DNA of 64,000 bases from Eutrigla gurnardus (Eukaryota > Chordata > Actinopteri > Perciformes > Triglidae). The stretch spans positions 14,210,959 through 14,274,958 of the forward strand of contig OY741276.1 of NCBI GenBank assembly GCA_963514095.1, in the 5' to 3' direction. The notes under the pieces are model-generated. The model had not been told where the DNA came from. It was given only the letters and a program-made list of their open reading frames with translations, and made no database searches. How positions within the stretch are numbered: position 1 is the stretch's first letter; every line of letters begins with the position of its first letter. This document shows, in pieces, positions 1 through 13,568 of the stretch. The translations under genes and the position numbers were made by a program.

Positions 1-440
1 GATTAACATACAGGGCTAAAAAACATATCAGAAATTGCACATTTATAAAAAAAAGCACTCGTTTCCGCTTCCTCTACATGGTCTCCATAAAGTCACCTAG
101 CGCTTATCACATGATTAGTAGTACTTGCGTGTGGCTGCACAGGAGGGTACACGGCAATATGCTTCGTTTGCATGTACATAATACTCCATGAGATACTGAG
201 ACTACACACTATTCAGGTTAGGTATTCAGACACACCGATATGTAACGACCGTACATAACACAAGGCTTTGGACTCCGATCACACGACGACGTTTGCTGTT
301 ACCAAGTCAAAAAGGAGAGAAACACTTGACGGCCATACAGTACTTCTCAGTGGAAAGAACATCGAGCGAGTCCACCCCAACATCCTGTAAAGTAATTACT
401 GGAGATGTTAAACATATCTACAGACAACCTGGGCTCCGCT

Positions 441-500
441 TTGTGTGTGACAGTGTGTGTTCGTGTGTGTGTGTGTGAGAGTGAGAATGTGTGTGTTCGT
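441..500. repeat. imperfect (TG)n, CA-rich in arl15 sense
   Basis: An interrupted GT repeat with GA and TC interruptions; the purest part is 463-477. It lies in the predicted 3'UTR of arl15. Confidence 0.8.
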
Positions 501-797
501 GCCCGACCGAAGGAATGCCACATGTCCCGCATGCCACTGGTATAATCACAATGGCACAGACAGTAGTAAACAAGATTTCCATTTCTGGCAAAGTTCAAAG
601 ATTTTTTTTTTTTAAATCTTTCTTGACAAACTGCTTTGACATTGGGTGTGTTTCACGGCAGCTCTCCCCTGTCGGGTCGCAGTGGCCGACTTGTGCCCGC
701 GCTCTTCCGATTTGAGAAACGAGAGCGCAGTGAAGGGAGGATGGCGTTCGATACGCTTCTGATGGAGAAGAGGCCGACATCCGCTGTGTTTTTCTGG

Positions 798-848
798 CGT
801 GTGCATGTCTGTGTTTGTGCGTGTGTGCGTGTGTATGTGTGTGTGCAT
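798..848. repeat. imperfect (TG)n, CA-rich in arl15 sense
   Basis: A degenerate TG tract with GC and TA interruptions, 72 bp beyond the arl15 stop codon on the transcript. In the sense RNA this is a CA-rich element, the type bound by hnRNP L. Confidence 0.8.
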
Positions 849-919
849 GGGCACCAGCAGGATGTTGTCATTTCCTTGTCGTTAGCCGCTAATGTCTCTT
901 AGCATTAGCAGGGTTAGCA

Positions 920-1072
920 TCATATCCTTGCAGGCTCTGTGTCTTTGTCCTCCAACAGGCTAATGAACTGGCCGAAGCTCTCCTTGGCTGCCTCCAAGTT
1001 GTCAGTGGTGCTTCCCTCCAGGATCCAGCGTTTCCCTCTGGCCAGCGGCTCCAGCTCAAAGTACTTCTTGAC
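920..1072 (-). CDS. arl15: arl15 last coding exon with TGA stop
   Basis: This exon encodes residues 155-204 and the stop codon TGA at 922-920. It begins VKKYFELEPLARGKRWIL, nearly identical to the vertebrate protein. A more divergent C-terminal helix follows (EGSTTDNLEAAKESF, then GQFISLLEDKD), ending ARI. The total length of 204 residues equals that of human ARL15, and the last residue is Ile instead of Met. The acceptor is TTTTGTTTCTGCCGACAG, with a candidate branch point CTGAT or CTAAT upstream. It joins exon 4 in phase 0 at Gln154/Val155. The longest open frame over this spot is on the same strand in another frame and is a shadow. Confidence 0.97.
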   Translation of the reverse strand, partial: VKKYFELEPLARGKRWILEGSTTDNLEAAKESFGQFISLLEDKDTEPARI

Positions 1073-2763
1073 CTGTCGGCAGAAACAAAAGGCATGGAAT
1101 CAGCAGGAATTAATTACTAGTCAGGGTTTTTGTGGGATAACTTTTAAATATCTGCTATTCTTCATTGAACTTCAAATTAGCAGGTATATCACTCAAACCA
1201 GGCACCATTAGAGGTCAGTTTTCATGTCAGGAAAACACAACTCAACACCTCCAAACATGTAGAGGGAAGTAGCAAGTATTATCTTGTGCCTCATTAATGC
1301 GTGGGACTGAAAACCTGCAGGTTTTTGTCTGCCACATTATAGAAGTGTGTGGTCAGTTCATGACTCAGCTAAACAGGAGTGAGGACCAGGATTATCATTT
1401 TTTATCTTTTTATTTTGACCGCTGTGTTAAGAAAAGCCCTGGTTTAGCTGTTGCATTACAGTTTTCAGAGGCCCAGAACATAAAAAAAGCATAAAAGAAA
1501 GAGCCATTTGTATCATTCCTACCCACAATTCAATTAGTTCTCTGTGCAAAGTATGTTTCCTTCCACAGTCAATCACAAATGCATGAAGCCACAGCCTTGG
1601 AATTGCCCAAGCACATCTTTGTGTTCAGAATGCAACCAAAGTTAACGAATAAATACAAATACACTATAAACTATATGAAATTAAATTAAAAAAACGATTC
1701 TTCTAAATATGTGGCTTGGCAATGCACTTTGTAAAACTTGATTATAAAGTTCATATGTTGGCTTTTGGCTGCTCATGATAGTGAGGGTGCGGTGAGGTTT
1801 GGGTGGGTGGGAGAGAACCAGAACCAGCTGCTACGTAAAAACAAATCTCAACCGAGGGAGACGATGTCTACGACCTCCACTCAAAGTACTGCAGGTTGTT
1901 AGGGTCCCTGACATCTCCAAGCTTAGAGTAATGGAAGCAATTTTGTTTGCCCGATGTGAACAGAGTTCAGCCATCTCCTCCTGTTTGTCTGATCGCCAGC
2001 GAAGACAGTACAAAGACAAATGTGTGCAGTCTGCAGCCGGAAGAAAGGAAAAGGAAACTAATTTATCTGATGCAATAAGATGACATTTTACCACCACGGT
2101 TATTTTGTCGGTCTCGTGTCCAGTTTGACAGTTTGTTTGTAAAGGTTTAAAGTAATGTGTCTCTCACACTGATCAAATAATAATGTGTACAGATGCAGGA
2201 ATAATCATGTATTGTAAGTATCCATAATTACCCCATTAGAAATGATTAAAATGTAACGGCATTTTCCCTCAGTTATCTCTACGTGTTGAAATATGAAGAG
2301 CTCGACGATACACATACTTTAAAGTAGACCATTTTCTTTTTGTTTCTTGTACTAATTATTCTAACCTGGTCACACTGTTAAAGCACACAGACCGAAAAGG
2401 AGACCTTAATCAATAATTGCGAAAATACCAAAGCCGTGAAGCCATTTCGAACATTGCATGCATAGTCATTAAGACTTTAATCACACATGAAGATAGCATT
2501 TCTACATATTTCTGCAAATAAAAAAGCAAAGGTTGATGACCGATCCAATTCTAAAAATCAAAATAGCAGCTAACCTCAGTATTCTGAATGGGTGTTTTCC
2601 CAATGCAAGTAGACAAACACATTTTGTGCGCCCCATAAATTGCAGCAAATCCACACAGGTGTCCGTCACACCGTCGGATGACTTCAACTTCAAGTGAAAT
2701 TGCATTTGTCTAGACTGGGCTAGGCTGTCTAGCTGTGCCATGGTGTGTGGCATGAAGAGGATA

Positions 2764-2814
2764 GGGAGGAGGAGGAGGAGGAGGAGGAGGAGGGGGAGGA
2801 GGGGGAGGAGGGGG
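2764..2814. repeat. (GGA)n / G-rich purine tract
   Basis: Perfect GGA trinucleotides pass into GGGGGA units. The plus strand has several G runs spaced by A, which could form a G-quadruplex. The complementary strand gives a spurious poly-leucine frame. Confidence 0.9.
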
Positions 2815-4323
2815 TATTCTTTGTGTCTGCTCAAATCCAGCCAGCCATGCCAGTGAGCTGGAGAGTGAGCGCCGTCTCTGCCCCTCAGCCGAATCTCTGT
2901 CCGGGTGTAATGTGAGTTTAATGACAGATTAAGTCACCTCAACCGCGTTTGGCTCAGAGGCCTGGCTAGAAAGACGAGCGGACCCAAACAGTGTTAACAA
3001 ATCTGTCTGGGTAACTTGAGCTGCCCTAGTCCAGGCTCTCGCCCCAAACCTAGACTGTAGACGATGCGGCTGGCTGCCTGTCTGGCTGGCTGGCTCACTT
3101 GTCTGCCTGTAGCCAAGGCCCTCTTCTGGAAGCCCCTGGCCCCTGCACTAGCAGACTGTCAAAAGGCCAGCAGTGACCTCTTTGCAAGTGCAGACAGGCT
3201 CAAGCTTCTCTCACTTCCCCTCTCTGCCCCGTAGGCCAGCAGAACACACCCGGGGGCATCTCACGGTGTGGCGAATGCCTTCTATCCTCGGCCCGATCAG
3301 ACAACTGATCTTACCGACGACACCAGATGGCTTGCCCAGTTTTCAGTGCAGCTTTACAGTTGTGCATTCGTGAAAACACGAGTAGCCTGATATACCAGAG
3401 AAACCACCCGCTTAATACCCAGTTGGTATGAACACACATGTCATCGAAAGGACGCGCACAATCCTGAGATTGTAATCTCACAACAGGCGGACGGACATGG
3501 AGCCGGAGAAACGCTGTCTCAGTGTTACTTGACTGAAGGAACCCCATGACCTGATAGCCGGGTGCACCCACACTGGCAGTCAGCAGTGAGGCCCAAACCA
3601 GTTTCTCTGAGATTAAGTCCTCCTAAGCACACTTATGCTTGCTTAAAGAATTGCGTGAGGCAGTGGGAAGGGTAAGCCACACAAGACACGGGTTGCCAGA
3701 TGGCTCCTAAGATGACCACTGGGTCATCCAGTCTAGCTTCTTCTAGGTCATACAGACTGGGGGCCTCGTCTTGTGCATGGGAGAAAGCGGCTTATACATG
3801 CATATGGGTGTCAAAAAAATCTTTAATCACCTGTGCCTGCGTCGACTATATTTCTGCTGCTGGGAGAGCCAGAAAACTCAGGGGGACAGAATCCTCTGGT
3901 GACGGGGCCCCAATAGTTACAGTGACTTCTGAGCCCGACTAGCAGTTCACAATGGACAACGCAATAAGATGCATTTTTCAATGAATTCTTATGACATCAT
4001 TTATTACGGTTATAGCCTGCATTACTGTGTTATTCAATTCCAAGAATAACTGACGAACATTATATTACACTGACATTAAAATAGCATGAAATAACATTCT
4101 CAAAGGTGGTCGGACTGGTCAATTTCAAACATAGTTTTAATAGATTTTTTTGAATAGAAATAATGGTTTAGGTTGTTTTAAACATTAACTCACACTTAGA
4201 AATATGTAAATAGTTGATTGTAAATTGATAAATGATGAAAAATAAAAATAAGTGTTCAAGCATACAACCGATTTGGTCGAGATTGGAAAATGCACATAAA
4301 GGAAGTAAGTTTTTCGGTTTTTT

Positions 4324-4338
4324 TGTGTGTGTGTGTGT
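4324..4338. repeat. (GT)n followed by T run
   Basis: A short GT microsatellite followed directly by a run of T. Confidence 0.8.
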
Positions 4339-7300
4339 TTTTTTTTTATTACTGTTGGAAATCAGTATCTATCACCTTCTAAGGTAGTTGTGGAACTGAA
4401 CCCACAATAAACTTGGCAAACAACACTAATCTTCCACTACACAGAATACATTTTTTTTCAAAGCGTGAACTCATTAAAGAGACAATTTATACTTTATGCG
4501 AAATGACTTTCATTAGAGATGTATTGTTAGGTTTGCTCATTTGTGACCAAGCGTCTGCAGGGAGTGGCTGCACAGCTTGTCAGCTAAGCGTAAGCTCCTA
4601 CCCTGGTAAGCCTTCTTCAGGCTCCTTAAGACAGCGGATGGGCATGAATGGCACGTGCATCCAGCTGCTCCCTGACCTATGCCAGATTACTACATGCGAT
4701 GGTCACTGTTGGCATCATGTCATGTCAAGAGGATATCCTGGCAGAATAAAAAAAGAGCTTTGGCGGATGTCTATTGTCAGCAGGGCCCTGCTCCGGCCTC
4801 TTGACCAACTAAACACACTGTGGAGGCAGAGACAGAGAAAAGAGAAGGCCTGACTGGATGAAGGAGATGAGTCCTGATGCCAAGTTCTAGTCATGGAAGT
4901 GCATAATGTTGGCTGCTGAGCATATACGTGAAAACAGATGACAGATCTATCATACCTCACAAATTTATATTCTCTGCTTTGCAGGATTCAAACTAGAAAG
5001 CAGGTGGTATTGTACTCCAATGCTCTTTAAATTAAAAAAAGGTTATCTACACAGCCTCAAATTATAGTCACATTTACACCTACAGGTATAGGCTTCCTTT
5101 GTGCAAACAACGTCACGGTTGCAGCCGACAGATTCCAGTAACCGGCACACGTTTGTCGTGTTTGCAACAATGATTTGTTTCCATGGAGCATTCTCCTTAT
5201 TTTATCTGTGTGTCTCCAACAGTCATTTCTGACGTTTGTGCCGAGTAATTCGTGTTAAGTGCCCTTCTCAAGGCTGTGATGGCAGAGGTCCAAGGTAACA
5301 GGCTACGCTCCTGCCATGTTTAGGATCTCTCTGATAAAAAGACCCGCGGTTCAGTGCACTTACGCTATGTATGCGTGTTTGAGAAATCTAAAGTTAGTTC
5401 TAGCATTCTTGCAGAGGTTAAAAGCAAAGCCAGATGTAACAGACGCAAGTTTGTTGGATGCACTCCTGAAACGGATCAGTATCGTAAAAGAAAGTTAAAT
5501 GACCTGTGCTGTCAACTCTCAATTTCTCATCCAGGGCAGGATTTTCTTTTCTTTTTTTCCCCCCGTCAAGTCTGGCTCTTGCAGTTGCCTCAGGATCCAA
5601 AAATATGATAAAATATTGAAACTAAAGTCAATAATATCAAATAATAATAATAATCTCTTCCTGTTTAAGTAATAAGATCATAAAAGGGAGAACAGGAAAC
5701 TTTCACTTGAGAAGAGTTTGCCTTTCAGCAATGTTTAAAAAAAAAAAAAAAACCCAACAAAACAAAAAGTGAAGCTGATAAAAAAAGACTCACTAACAGA
5801 TTATCAAGCACTTTTTCCTGCAGGCTAAAAAACGATCAGAAATGATCTGTGGAGCACGGAGAGCTTTACTTACTAAACTCACTGGAGAAGCAATGATTTT
5901 AGCCCTGAGGTTTTCATTTGGATAAACTTCAGCCAGGGCCCCTTTTCAACAAAAATAACATCCTTTATTCACAGTCTTAAGAGCATGTGTGTAGAAAACG
6001 ACCCATGGGAAAGGCAGCAGAAAGCAGCCAAACACATATTTATGTGTATTTAGGCATCAAGTATTTGAGGGAATTAAAACAACTGTGCCTCATAAAAATA
6101 GAAGATACAGCCTCTTATGCCCTTGTTCCAATATCTACCATGACCACATGTCTATCCTGCTTCACTGTCATGTGTCAAAACCTCACCACACGAGTAAGCC
6201 ATATAACTGGAGAAGGAAGCATTAGGGGGTCTCTGAACTAGGGGAAAGTGGCATACTCAAATATCCAAGACAATCAATTACACCATCCCTTGACATGGTG
6301 GCCCCTGTGAAAATATCAGTCACTTGGAAAGTGGCCCACACTGGCGACTGCACTGAAATGGGAGGGGATATGTGAGATCCACTTACCATATAATAGATAT
6401 GCCTTTGTTTGCTTTTCCGGCTTACCTAAAGAGCCTTAAAGACATGCGGAAAGCCCGGAGGTCCCCAAGAGAGGTACACATGGGGAAAAAAACAAACATT
6501 GCGCCACAAACTGTGGGGAGGTGTCGAATGAAACAGCCACACCGGCCAGTAAGTAAAACCTAAATCCTATTTAGGCAAGGCTGTAACACCTTGGGGCACT
6601 GGATACAAGGTTTTACATCTGAGGGGATTACTGTCTCCGAGCTTAACCCAAGGTAGATAATGACGTGATCGTCTGTTAGGTGAAAGTTCTACCTGCAGGT
6701 GGGGCGCATGACGGGGCCACATTTGTTTCCAGATTATATCAAATGAGGACTTCAGGACGTCCCTCTGAATTTCGTGGCACGGCACAGAGAGAGATGCGGA
6801 CAAATCTACAGCAAGTACACTGGAAGGAAAAGCTTCATGTGATGTCCCACAGTGACAAATATTCTCCTTGCTTCCTCATTCTTGTCTTTAAAAATACATC
6901 TGGTTTGGCTGGCGTATTTTTGGAGGAGGGAGAAAAGGAAGCAATTGGCTCAGACCAAAAAGCCAATTGTCAATAAGAAAGGGTGCACAGTGGTTGTTAC
7001 ACACACAAATGTTGTAATTGCAGCACTGCCCACAATTAGGTCATTGCGGTGGTTTGCGGGTGCCCATGCAGAACCAAGCAGCGCGGCTTACGAGCAAATT
7101 CAGAAAAGAAATGCATGTACAAGCTTAAAGGAATCCATGTCGACAAAAAAATATAATAAAAAGGACTAAAAAAAACTAAAGTCTGAGCATGGAGAAAAAA
7201 AGGGAGTGGGGGAAAAAAGACAGAAAGATATGGACTTTCACTTTAGTCCTTCCTTTCGCTGTGGAAACCATCCAGGCCAAGCCAGCACGTAAAAGCCATA

Positions 7301-8739
7301 AGAACCAGGCCACAGTTGTAGAACTGTTGGACCAGGGGATTTGGCAGGCAACAAATTCAAACTTCAGTCCCCATGTCACAGTGCAAAAACTGAGCTGCCT
7401 TCAGATTTACTATCCTGTTCCACTCAGGTGGGACCACGGGTCTCCCTCAGGCTCAGCTCAGTGCAGGTTCAAAGTGATTCACTTGCGGTGCACTTCTCTT
7501 CAAAGCCAACTGACCACTGCCAGATCAGAACCTGTCCTCGGAGGAGCTGTAAATCTAGTAAGACAGTACAGAGGACTTTCTTTCCGACCTTAACACTAAC
7601 ACAGAGGTATTTTTTTTTTATTATTCCTGCAGCAGATCAGATGACTCCCACAATACTGGCTGCAGTTACCTGGATGAATGACCCAACGCCTCAAGTCTCA
7701 CAGTGGCAACAGCAGATGCAGCGTGTTTGTTGAACACACGTTTACTTAAACATTGGGGATGAGGATTCAATAATAGTTTCAGAAGAATCGTCCCGTTATT
7801 GTATTATATTATATTATTATCGTTCTGCAAAATGCTATTCAGTGCATCTGTTGCTGATCAATAATTCTAAGCAACCATTAAACGAGTATTATTATTATTA
7901 TTTTCTCTCTTTTACTATTAAAAGAGAGAGAAAAAACTGATAGGCCCATTTGCTCAAATAGGATTATTTAAATTGGCAGCATGCGTTTCTGTTAACCGTA
8001 AGATCTTAAAATACATTTCTCTTTGGGTCAGGTTCCTGAAGGGTCAGAAACGTGGCCATGTTGCAGACTAGAAACATGAATGACATTTTCTATAGTTAGA
8101 GTTGGGGGTGTGGGGCAAAGAGGAAGGAAAACATCCGTCCTTGTGTGGGTTGAAAAAATAATTGGCAGGTTCAGTAGCCGGGACACGGCCCCTGCACCAG
8201 AGGTTGACCTGCAGGACACGAGGAACAGTCTGTGGGATCAGAATATCGGGGATGTGTGTGTAGTGGGGGAGGTGGGGTGCCCGTGTTTGCCTTGCTTTAT
8301 TACAGATTTACAGTAACTCAATCTATTAAAGGCCAAGAGCTCCCTGACAAGGAACATCTGGTATGTGGAACTTGAACGGGTGAGCTGGCGTCCTGCCCAT
8401 GCTCCCTGCTGCAGGGGCCAATGCACCAGCACCTTCCCTCAAGCCCCCCCCCACTCCCTCTCCCCTTCTTGTGAAGAGGGCTGCCTTGCCGTAGCAGCCC
8501 ACACAGAGGGCCCTCAAAGCCCAGGAGGTCCGTTACAAGACACCCCTCCTCCTCCAGGACCCCCCTCGTGGGACCCTCCACCCCTTTCACTTGGTGGGGC
8601 CCTCCTTTCACGCTCCAGTCCTGACAGTTGACCAGCTTTAAAGCTGCAGCGGGCCCCCGCTTTAGCACACAGCACGCGGCATTACAATCAAAGTGCTCCC
8701 CTTCTGCAAAAGATTTAAACCATGCGTCAAGTTGGAGTG

Positions 8740-8759
8740 CACACACACACACACACACA
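8740..8759. repeat. (CA)10 microsatellite
   Basis: A pure CA dinucleotide tract. The 300 bp upstream are C-rich (several CCCC runs), but I see no gene there. Confidence 0.95.
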
Positions 8760-10348
8760 GACGGAGACACACACCGTCATATGCCATGGGACCAGCATAT
8801 TTGAAATTTAAGGTTCCTGGGTTTTCTCACCTTTTCTGCCTTGCATACCTTCCACTTTCTGTAATCATGACCACATCTTCACATTGTTTCTATGTATGCT
8901 TAAGCACGTGTACATGTTTGTGTGTGTTTTGTAAATTAATCACAGAGGTTTCTTTTTGTTTTCAATGGTAGATGGAAACAAAGCGGAAAAATTGGGCAAA
9001 AGACGAATCATAAAAGAAAGTATATAATGAAACCAAGGCTTATTTGTCCGAAACACACAAAACACATTCCTTAGCACCTTTTTCCAGCTGATTTCAGTTT
9101 GCTCTAACTATTTACTAATCATGGTGTACATCACTCTTCCCAAATTAAATCTGTTAAATCCACACGTCGGCGGTGTCTGTGTGTACGCATAGTTGCAGTG
9201 CCTCCCGGGCTCAGCATCAAACGTAAGATTTGATGTACTTTAGGAGATGTGTTTATTTTTTTTATGCACTATTAATTCCTTCTGTTACAGAACTGCTTCT
9301 GGCTGGTTTTAACCACTACCAGGAAATCAAGAGTGTACAGCCAATGATCTGGCCCAGCCCAGGCGAAAGTGGACCAAGCCACGGCATTAACAAACATTTT
9401 CATACCGCAATAGCAGTTATGGATGAAAGCTGTCCCATGTGCTCCTTCCTTTCCAGTTAATCACACCGAAACTCAATATGGACCAATGGGAGCGAGGTGA
9501 CTGACGAGTGAGTTGTGGATGAAACTTTTCACAATACCACATTTGTAAAACATTTTGATGCAATGAACAAAACTTTTAGCGAAAAAAAAAAATGTCATTT
9601 TCCAGTCTTGTCCAAAGGGTAAGTTTCAATGGATGCAAAACTCCATGCAAGAGAACCCCCAGAGGTTTCCAGCGTTTGATCCCTGTGAGTCAGCAATGGA
9701 ACCTGGGGGTCAAATCACATGCTGAATAGGCTTTTCGGAAGTCCTGTCCTGGCTAGTGGCGGCCGGCCGTCCGACCCTGCTTGACCAGCAGACAAAGGGA
9801 GAGCACTGACCACAATTGGGAATGGGAGGGGGGGGGATTCTTTTCTCCTCCAATGGAAAGTCCAGCCCTGAATAGGGTCTGGCTGGCTGAATTGTGTTCC
9901 ACACCAGTTTTGAGAGTGAGGACCCACTGGGGTCAGGGTTCAGCAGCATTTGACGCGAGCTGTGGGAAAAGGCGAGCACGGTGCCCACACAACCTGCCGA
10001 CTGCCCTCTCACCCACGGTGCCCCTTAACCTCCCCAAGGGACAGACCACCAGCCCAGGGATGACAGGATGAGAAAGGCTGTATTGGTGGGAAAGGGAAAC
10101 AAAAGTGGAGATGAAGGTGGGCGGGAGGGCTGCACTGGCAGGACGGACAAAGATGTAAGAGAGATAAACCATCAAAGAAACGAGAGGTTTCTAAGTAGCT
10201 TCACATATTGTGCTCCGAAGGTCTAGCGCACATTCTCTAGAGGGTAATCAATATGTGCTGCTTGACTGGTTTTCCAAACCTTGCCTCCCAAGGTGGGATG
10301 GACGAAGCATTGGGTACAAGTCTGCGAGATGCAGCCCTTTTTTGTGTA

Positions 10349-10374
10349 ACACACACACACCGCACACACACACA
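10349..10374. repeat. interrupted (CA)n
   Basis: Two CA blocks separated by a CG step. Confidence 0.85.
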
Positions 10375-12287
10375 AACAGAGAGTTAATAGACGCTACGAA
10401 ACTGTGTGCTACAATACTTAGGCAGGCATATCACCTAGTTTAAACATCTGGACTCGCAAGTCCATAGACAAACCAATAGTGCAGTGCAGACATGAGGCCA
10501 TCAAGTAAGACTGTCGCTCAGCATACGGTGACTGGCAGTTGCTAATAACCTTCCTGCAACTTTGTTACCTTCCATGACCTGAAAGAAGATATGATAACCA
10601 GGCAGGAGTCAGGCACTTTGTCCTGTATGCATAATGCAAAAGTGTTTCCTTACTTTCTAGCCACCACCAAAGGCGATTTTCTTTTGTCCTATTTGTTAAG
10701 AAACAGGAAGTTTAAACCCTGCTTCAATTACCAGTTTACTAACTTCACACCTGCAAGAAATACTGTACTAATGATACGAGGAGCACCACACGCACTACCC
10801 CAAGGTTATAGCACTACAAACACCGCGGTATTGGTTGGGATGAAACAGCTTTCACACATCTCTGCATTGTGTTACATTATTACAGGATCAAATTGAGATT
10901 GTAATAAAAGGCTGAACGCCAAACTGGCTGCCATTTAAAGACAGCTTGATTTAATTGCAACAGTTTAATGTTTTGTCAGAAAATCAAGCTGTTAATGCTG
11001 TGCTTTATCGGGGAAGATAGTCATCTCATTGCACATGGTGAGGGCCACTTGCTGGTTGGAGACACCTCTTAAAAAAAGTATCACGCGCTGCTTTACATGG
11101 AATGTCACACTTTGGGACTGCCATTCATTTCACCTCATCAACTGACAGGAGGGAACTGAAAACACGCTCATGAACTACAACGCATCTCCTGCAAATCCGT
11201 GCAAATTGTTCGTGAATACCTCTGGGGAAGATTCTGATTTGTCTTTGATCTCTTTTTTTGCTCCTTGGGTAATCGACCAAGAGTCCACATTAAAAACATT
11301 GAAGCATGCAATAATTCATAACTACCGACGATGCAATAACATAAAAATCCTCCAGTGAAGTTTTGAAGAATACTATATTGGTGGTGTTTTACTAAGATAA
11401 CACGAGAACTGTGCAATGCCACAAACAGTACTTTTCCATCAGCTGATTCATAACTTCGGTTTCCCAAACCAAATGATCCTGTTTGTGCACTGTGAAATAA
11501 CATGAACCTTAATTATGACAAGCATTCGTTAACTCTGTTAAATCTGTTAGTTGCTACTTGCGTCAAAAACGGGAAGTTAAAAATTACTCATAAAACCGAA
11601 CATCAAAAGAATAACAGGCAGAGGAGTGGGAAGTGCACTCACATTAGTATTTATCTGGGGAGAATTTGCCCTCATTTAAAAGGCTGACACCTTGTAAAGA
11701 AACAGCGGCACTGGACTGATTTATCTTAGTTAGACATGCACATCAGAGGACATCTAAACGTTTTGTATTCATGTGCTGGAAATATGTATTCTGAAGAGAA
11801 AATGGTACTGCACATCAGTGATGAACACTCAATACATCGGTGGATATTTCCTGGAATATTACAGTGAGAGAACACCTCTTTTTACACTGTTGACATGTCC
11901 AGGGCCAACTTGAGCTTGGCTTTCAGTACATCGTTACATTGTTGTCAATATTGTTTATATAATGTGGCCATAGAGTCATTTTGCACTTGGCTAAAAATGA
12001 GGGACAGAGCTCAGCAAGGTCACCTGCTCCTCATCCGTTTTTTCCACTGTAGCCGGCAACTCACAAGTCGGGGGTTGGTGAGGGGGAGTCGGGGGTGGGG
12101 AGGTTTGGTTGCTGACCGGCTTCAGTCTAGACGGCTCAATACGCAGTTGACTTTTTAAACCCGCTTGTCTGGAAAAAGAGCAGACGTGAGGTAAGAGGGG
12201 GGTGAGCTGCAGCAGAGAGGCGGTGGTGCATTTTGGCTGCCACAGTCGGCAGGCTAGACTCGCGGCGGGCAAGCAGAGAGACGGGGG

Positions 12288-12340
12288 GATGAGAGGAAGA
12301 GAGAGACAGCGAGAGAGGGAGAGAGAGGGAGAGAGGGAGG

Positions 12341-12378
<38 letters not shown>

Positions 12379-12414
12379 AACAGACAGTGATGCAGAGGGT
12401 GAGAGAGATAGCGA
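12288..12414. repeat. (GA)n / GGGA homopurine tract
   Basis: About 125 bp of almost pure GA and GGGA on the plus strand, with the uninterrupted GA core at about 12344-12374. Long homopurine-homopyrimidine mirror repeats of this kind can form triplex (H-) DNA. The translation in any frame is low complexity, so no gene is inferred. Confidence 0.95.
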
Positions 12415-12551
12415 GAGACGCTATCGGAGAAAGCTATCCGAGTCGCTGGCTGTGGCTCCATTGTCAAGGTCAGTGAGCCGCAGAGTAAAAAGTCACGCCA
12501 CCTGACCCCCCCTCCTCCTCCTGCCTGTCTGCTTTCCTGCTGTTTAACCAA

Positions 12552-12588
12552 CCCCCCCCCCCCCCCCCCCGCCCCCCCCCCCCCCCCC
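12552..12588. repeat. poly-C tract (19 C, one G, 17 C)
   Basis: A C homopolymer with one G interruption at 12571. It can form an i-motif on the plus strand and a G-quadruplex on the minus (arl15 sense) strand. The exact length is prone to sequencing or assembly error. Confidence 0.9.
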
Positions 12589-13454
12589 ATACCTCCACTC
12601 CACCACTCCATCATCATACCAGAGGTGTTTTACAATCTCTCCACTAAATAGTTAGAAGATCCACCCAGCTGCATATGATGTTGTCGAAAACCTGCATGCT
12701 TCCATTTATCTCATAAAAGAGATAATGTCATTATAATTCCCCAGATCTATGAAAACACCATAGTGGTATCTCTGCCGATGACGTGTCTAAACTGCACCAG
12801 AAATAGTCGTGCAGCAGCTGGACCTTTACACTTTAGAGCACATTCATCTTCATTTGGCATCCTGAATAAAAAAAGGTTTTAATGGGAAATTAGCAGACTT
12901 CAAGAAAAAAAGTCGGTTCAAAATGCTGACTGCACTCTATTTGCAACTTTCATTAGTCCCAATCTTTGGCAGCCTAGATGATTAAAAAAAAAGAAAAATA
13001 TACTTGACATTGCACAATGATCTCATCTTTACAAGACTGGCGTGGAGCCTTTTTTGGAAGTTCTCTTAATTATTATTCTGCAGAGAGAAGAAGAAAGATG
13101 ATATTGGCTCACTTTTACTTTTGCAACATTACTTAACTCTCTTAAGGCAAAATCAACCCACTGAAGGATACAGACATCTGCTGAATCATTTTTCAGGGCT
13201 GCAGCAAACCGTTACTGATTGTCTGAATGCTTACTACTGATGATTAAATCTAGATGAAAAGCCTAATCGAGGTTATAGCTCACAGACTGCCCTTATGATG
13301 ATTAAGCTCTGACCGGAGCCTTTTCCGGCAATGAGGTATATGTGAAAAAACAAAGGGCAAGCCAACGAAACAGTGACGTGCTTCGCAGCGTGAAGCACAG
13401 CATCAGTTTTTTTGTGAGCATCAGTGTTTATGGAATAGCTAGAAAAAAAAAAGC

Positions 13455-13568
13455 CAGAAAGCCAGACAGAAAGGTCTACAATATGTGTTTGAAGGATATA
13501 ACCAAACTATATTCAAACTGATTCAGCAGTGAAAACTGGTTAACAAGATAAAGATAAAAGCCAAAGCC
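13455..13568 (+). repeat. dispersed repeat, copy A
   Basis: This block aligns by eye, at roughly three quarters identity, with 37180-37280. The best shared piece is around GGTCTAC and TTTGAAGGATATA; a second is the A-rich end TAAAGATAAAAGCC. The family is not identified. It is likely an old transposable element of which only the shared core can be recognised. Confidence 0.6.

Larger units (their letters stand above)
1..919 (-). other. arl15: arl15 3'UTR and possible downstream flank
   Basis: The transcript continues leftward past the stop at 920. On the minus strand I see no AATAAA or ATTAAA signal within this stretch, so the polyadenylation site is either non-canonical or outside the window. 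Two TG-rich blocks on the plus strand (441-500 and 798-848) would be CA-rich in the mRNA. A T-run at 602-612 would be poly-A in the transcript and could cause internal priming. No other gene is visible here. Confidence 0.6.

Noticed and set aside
889..1095. 68-residue minus-strand open frame over the arl15 last exon
   Set aside because: It is a shadow in another frame; the arl15 frame is fixed by homology, phase and stop.
8318..8770. 150-residue minus-strand open frame
   Set aside because: It starts within a CA repeat, has no recognisable domain, and its C-rich composition is enough to keep stop codons away.
11991..12617. 208-residue minus-strand open frame rich in Gly, Ser, Leu and Pro
   Set aside because: It is a translation of the GA tract and poly-C tract; low complexity with no domain.
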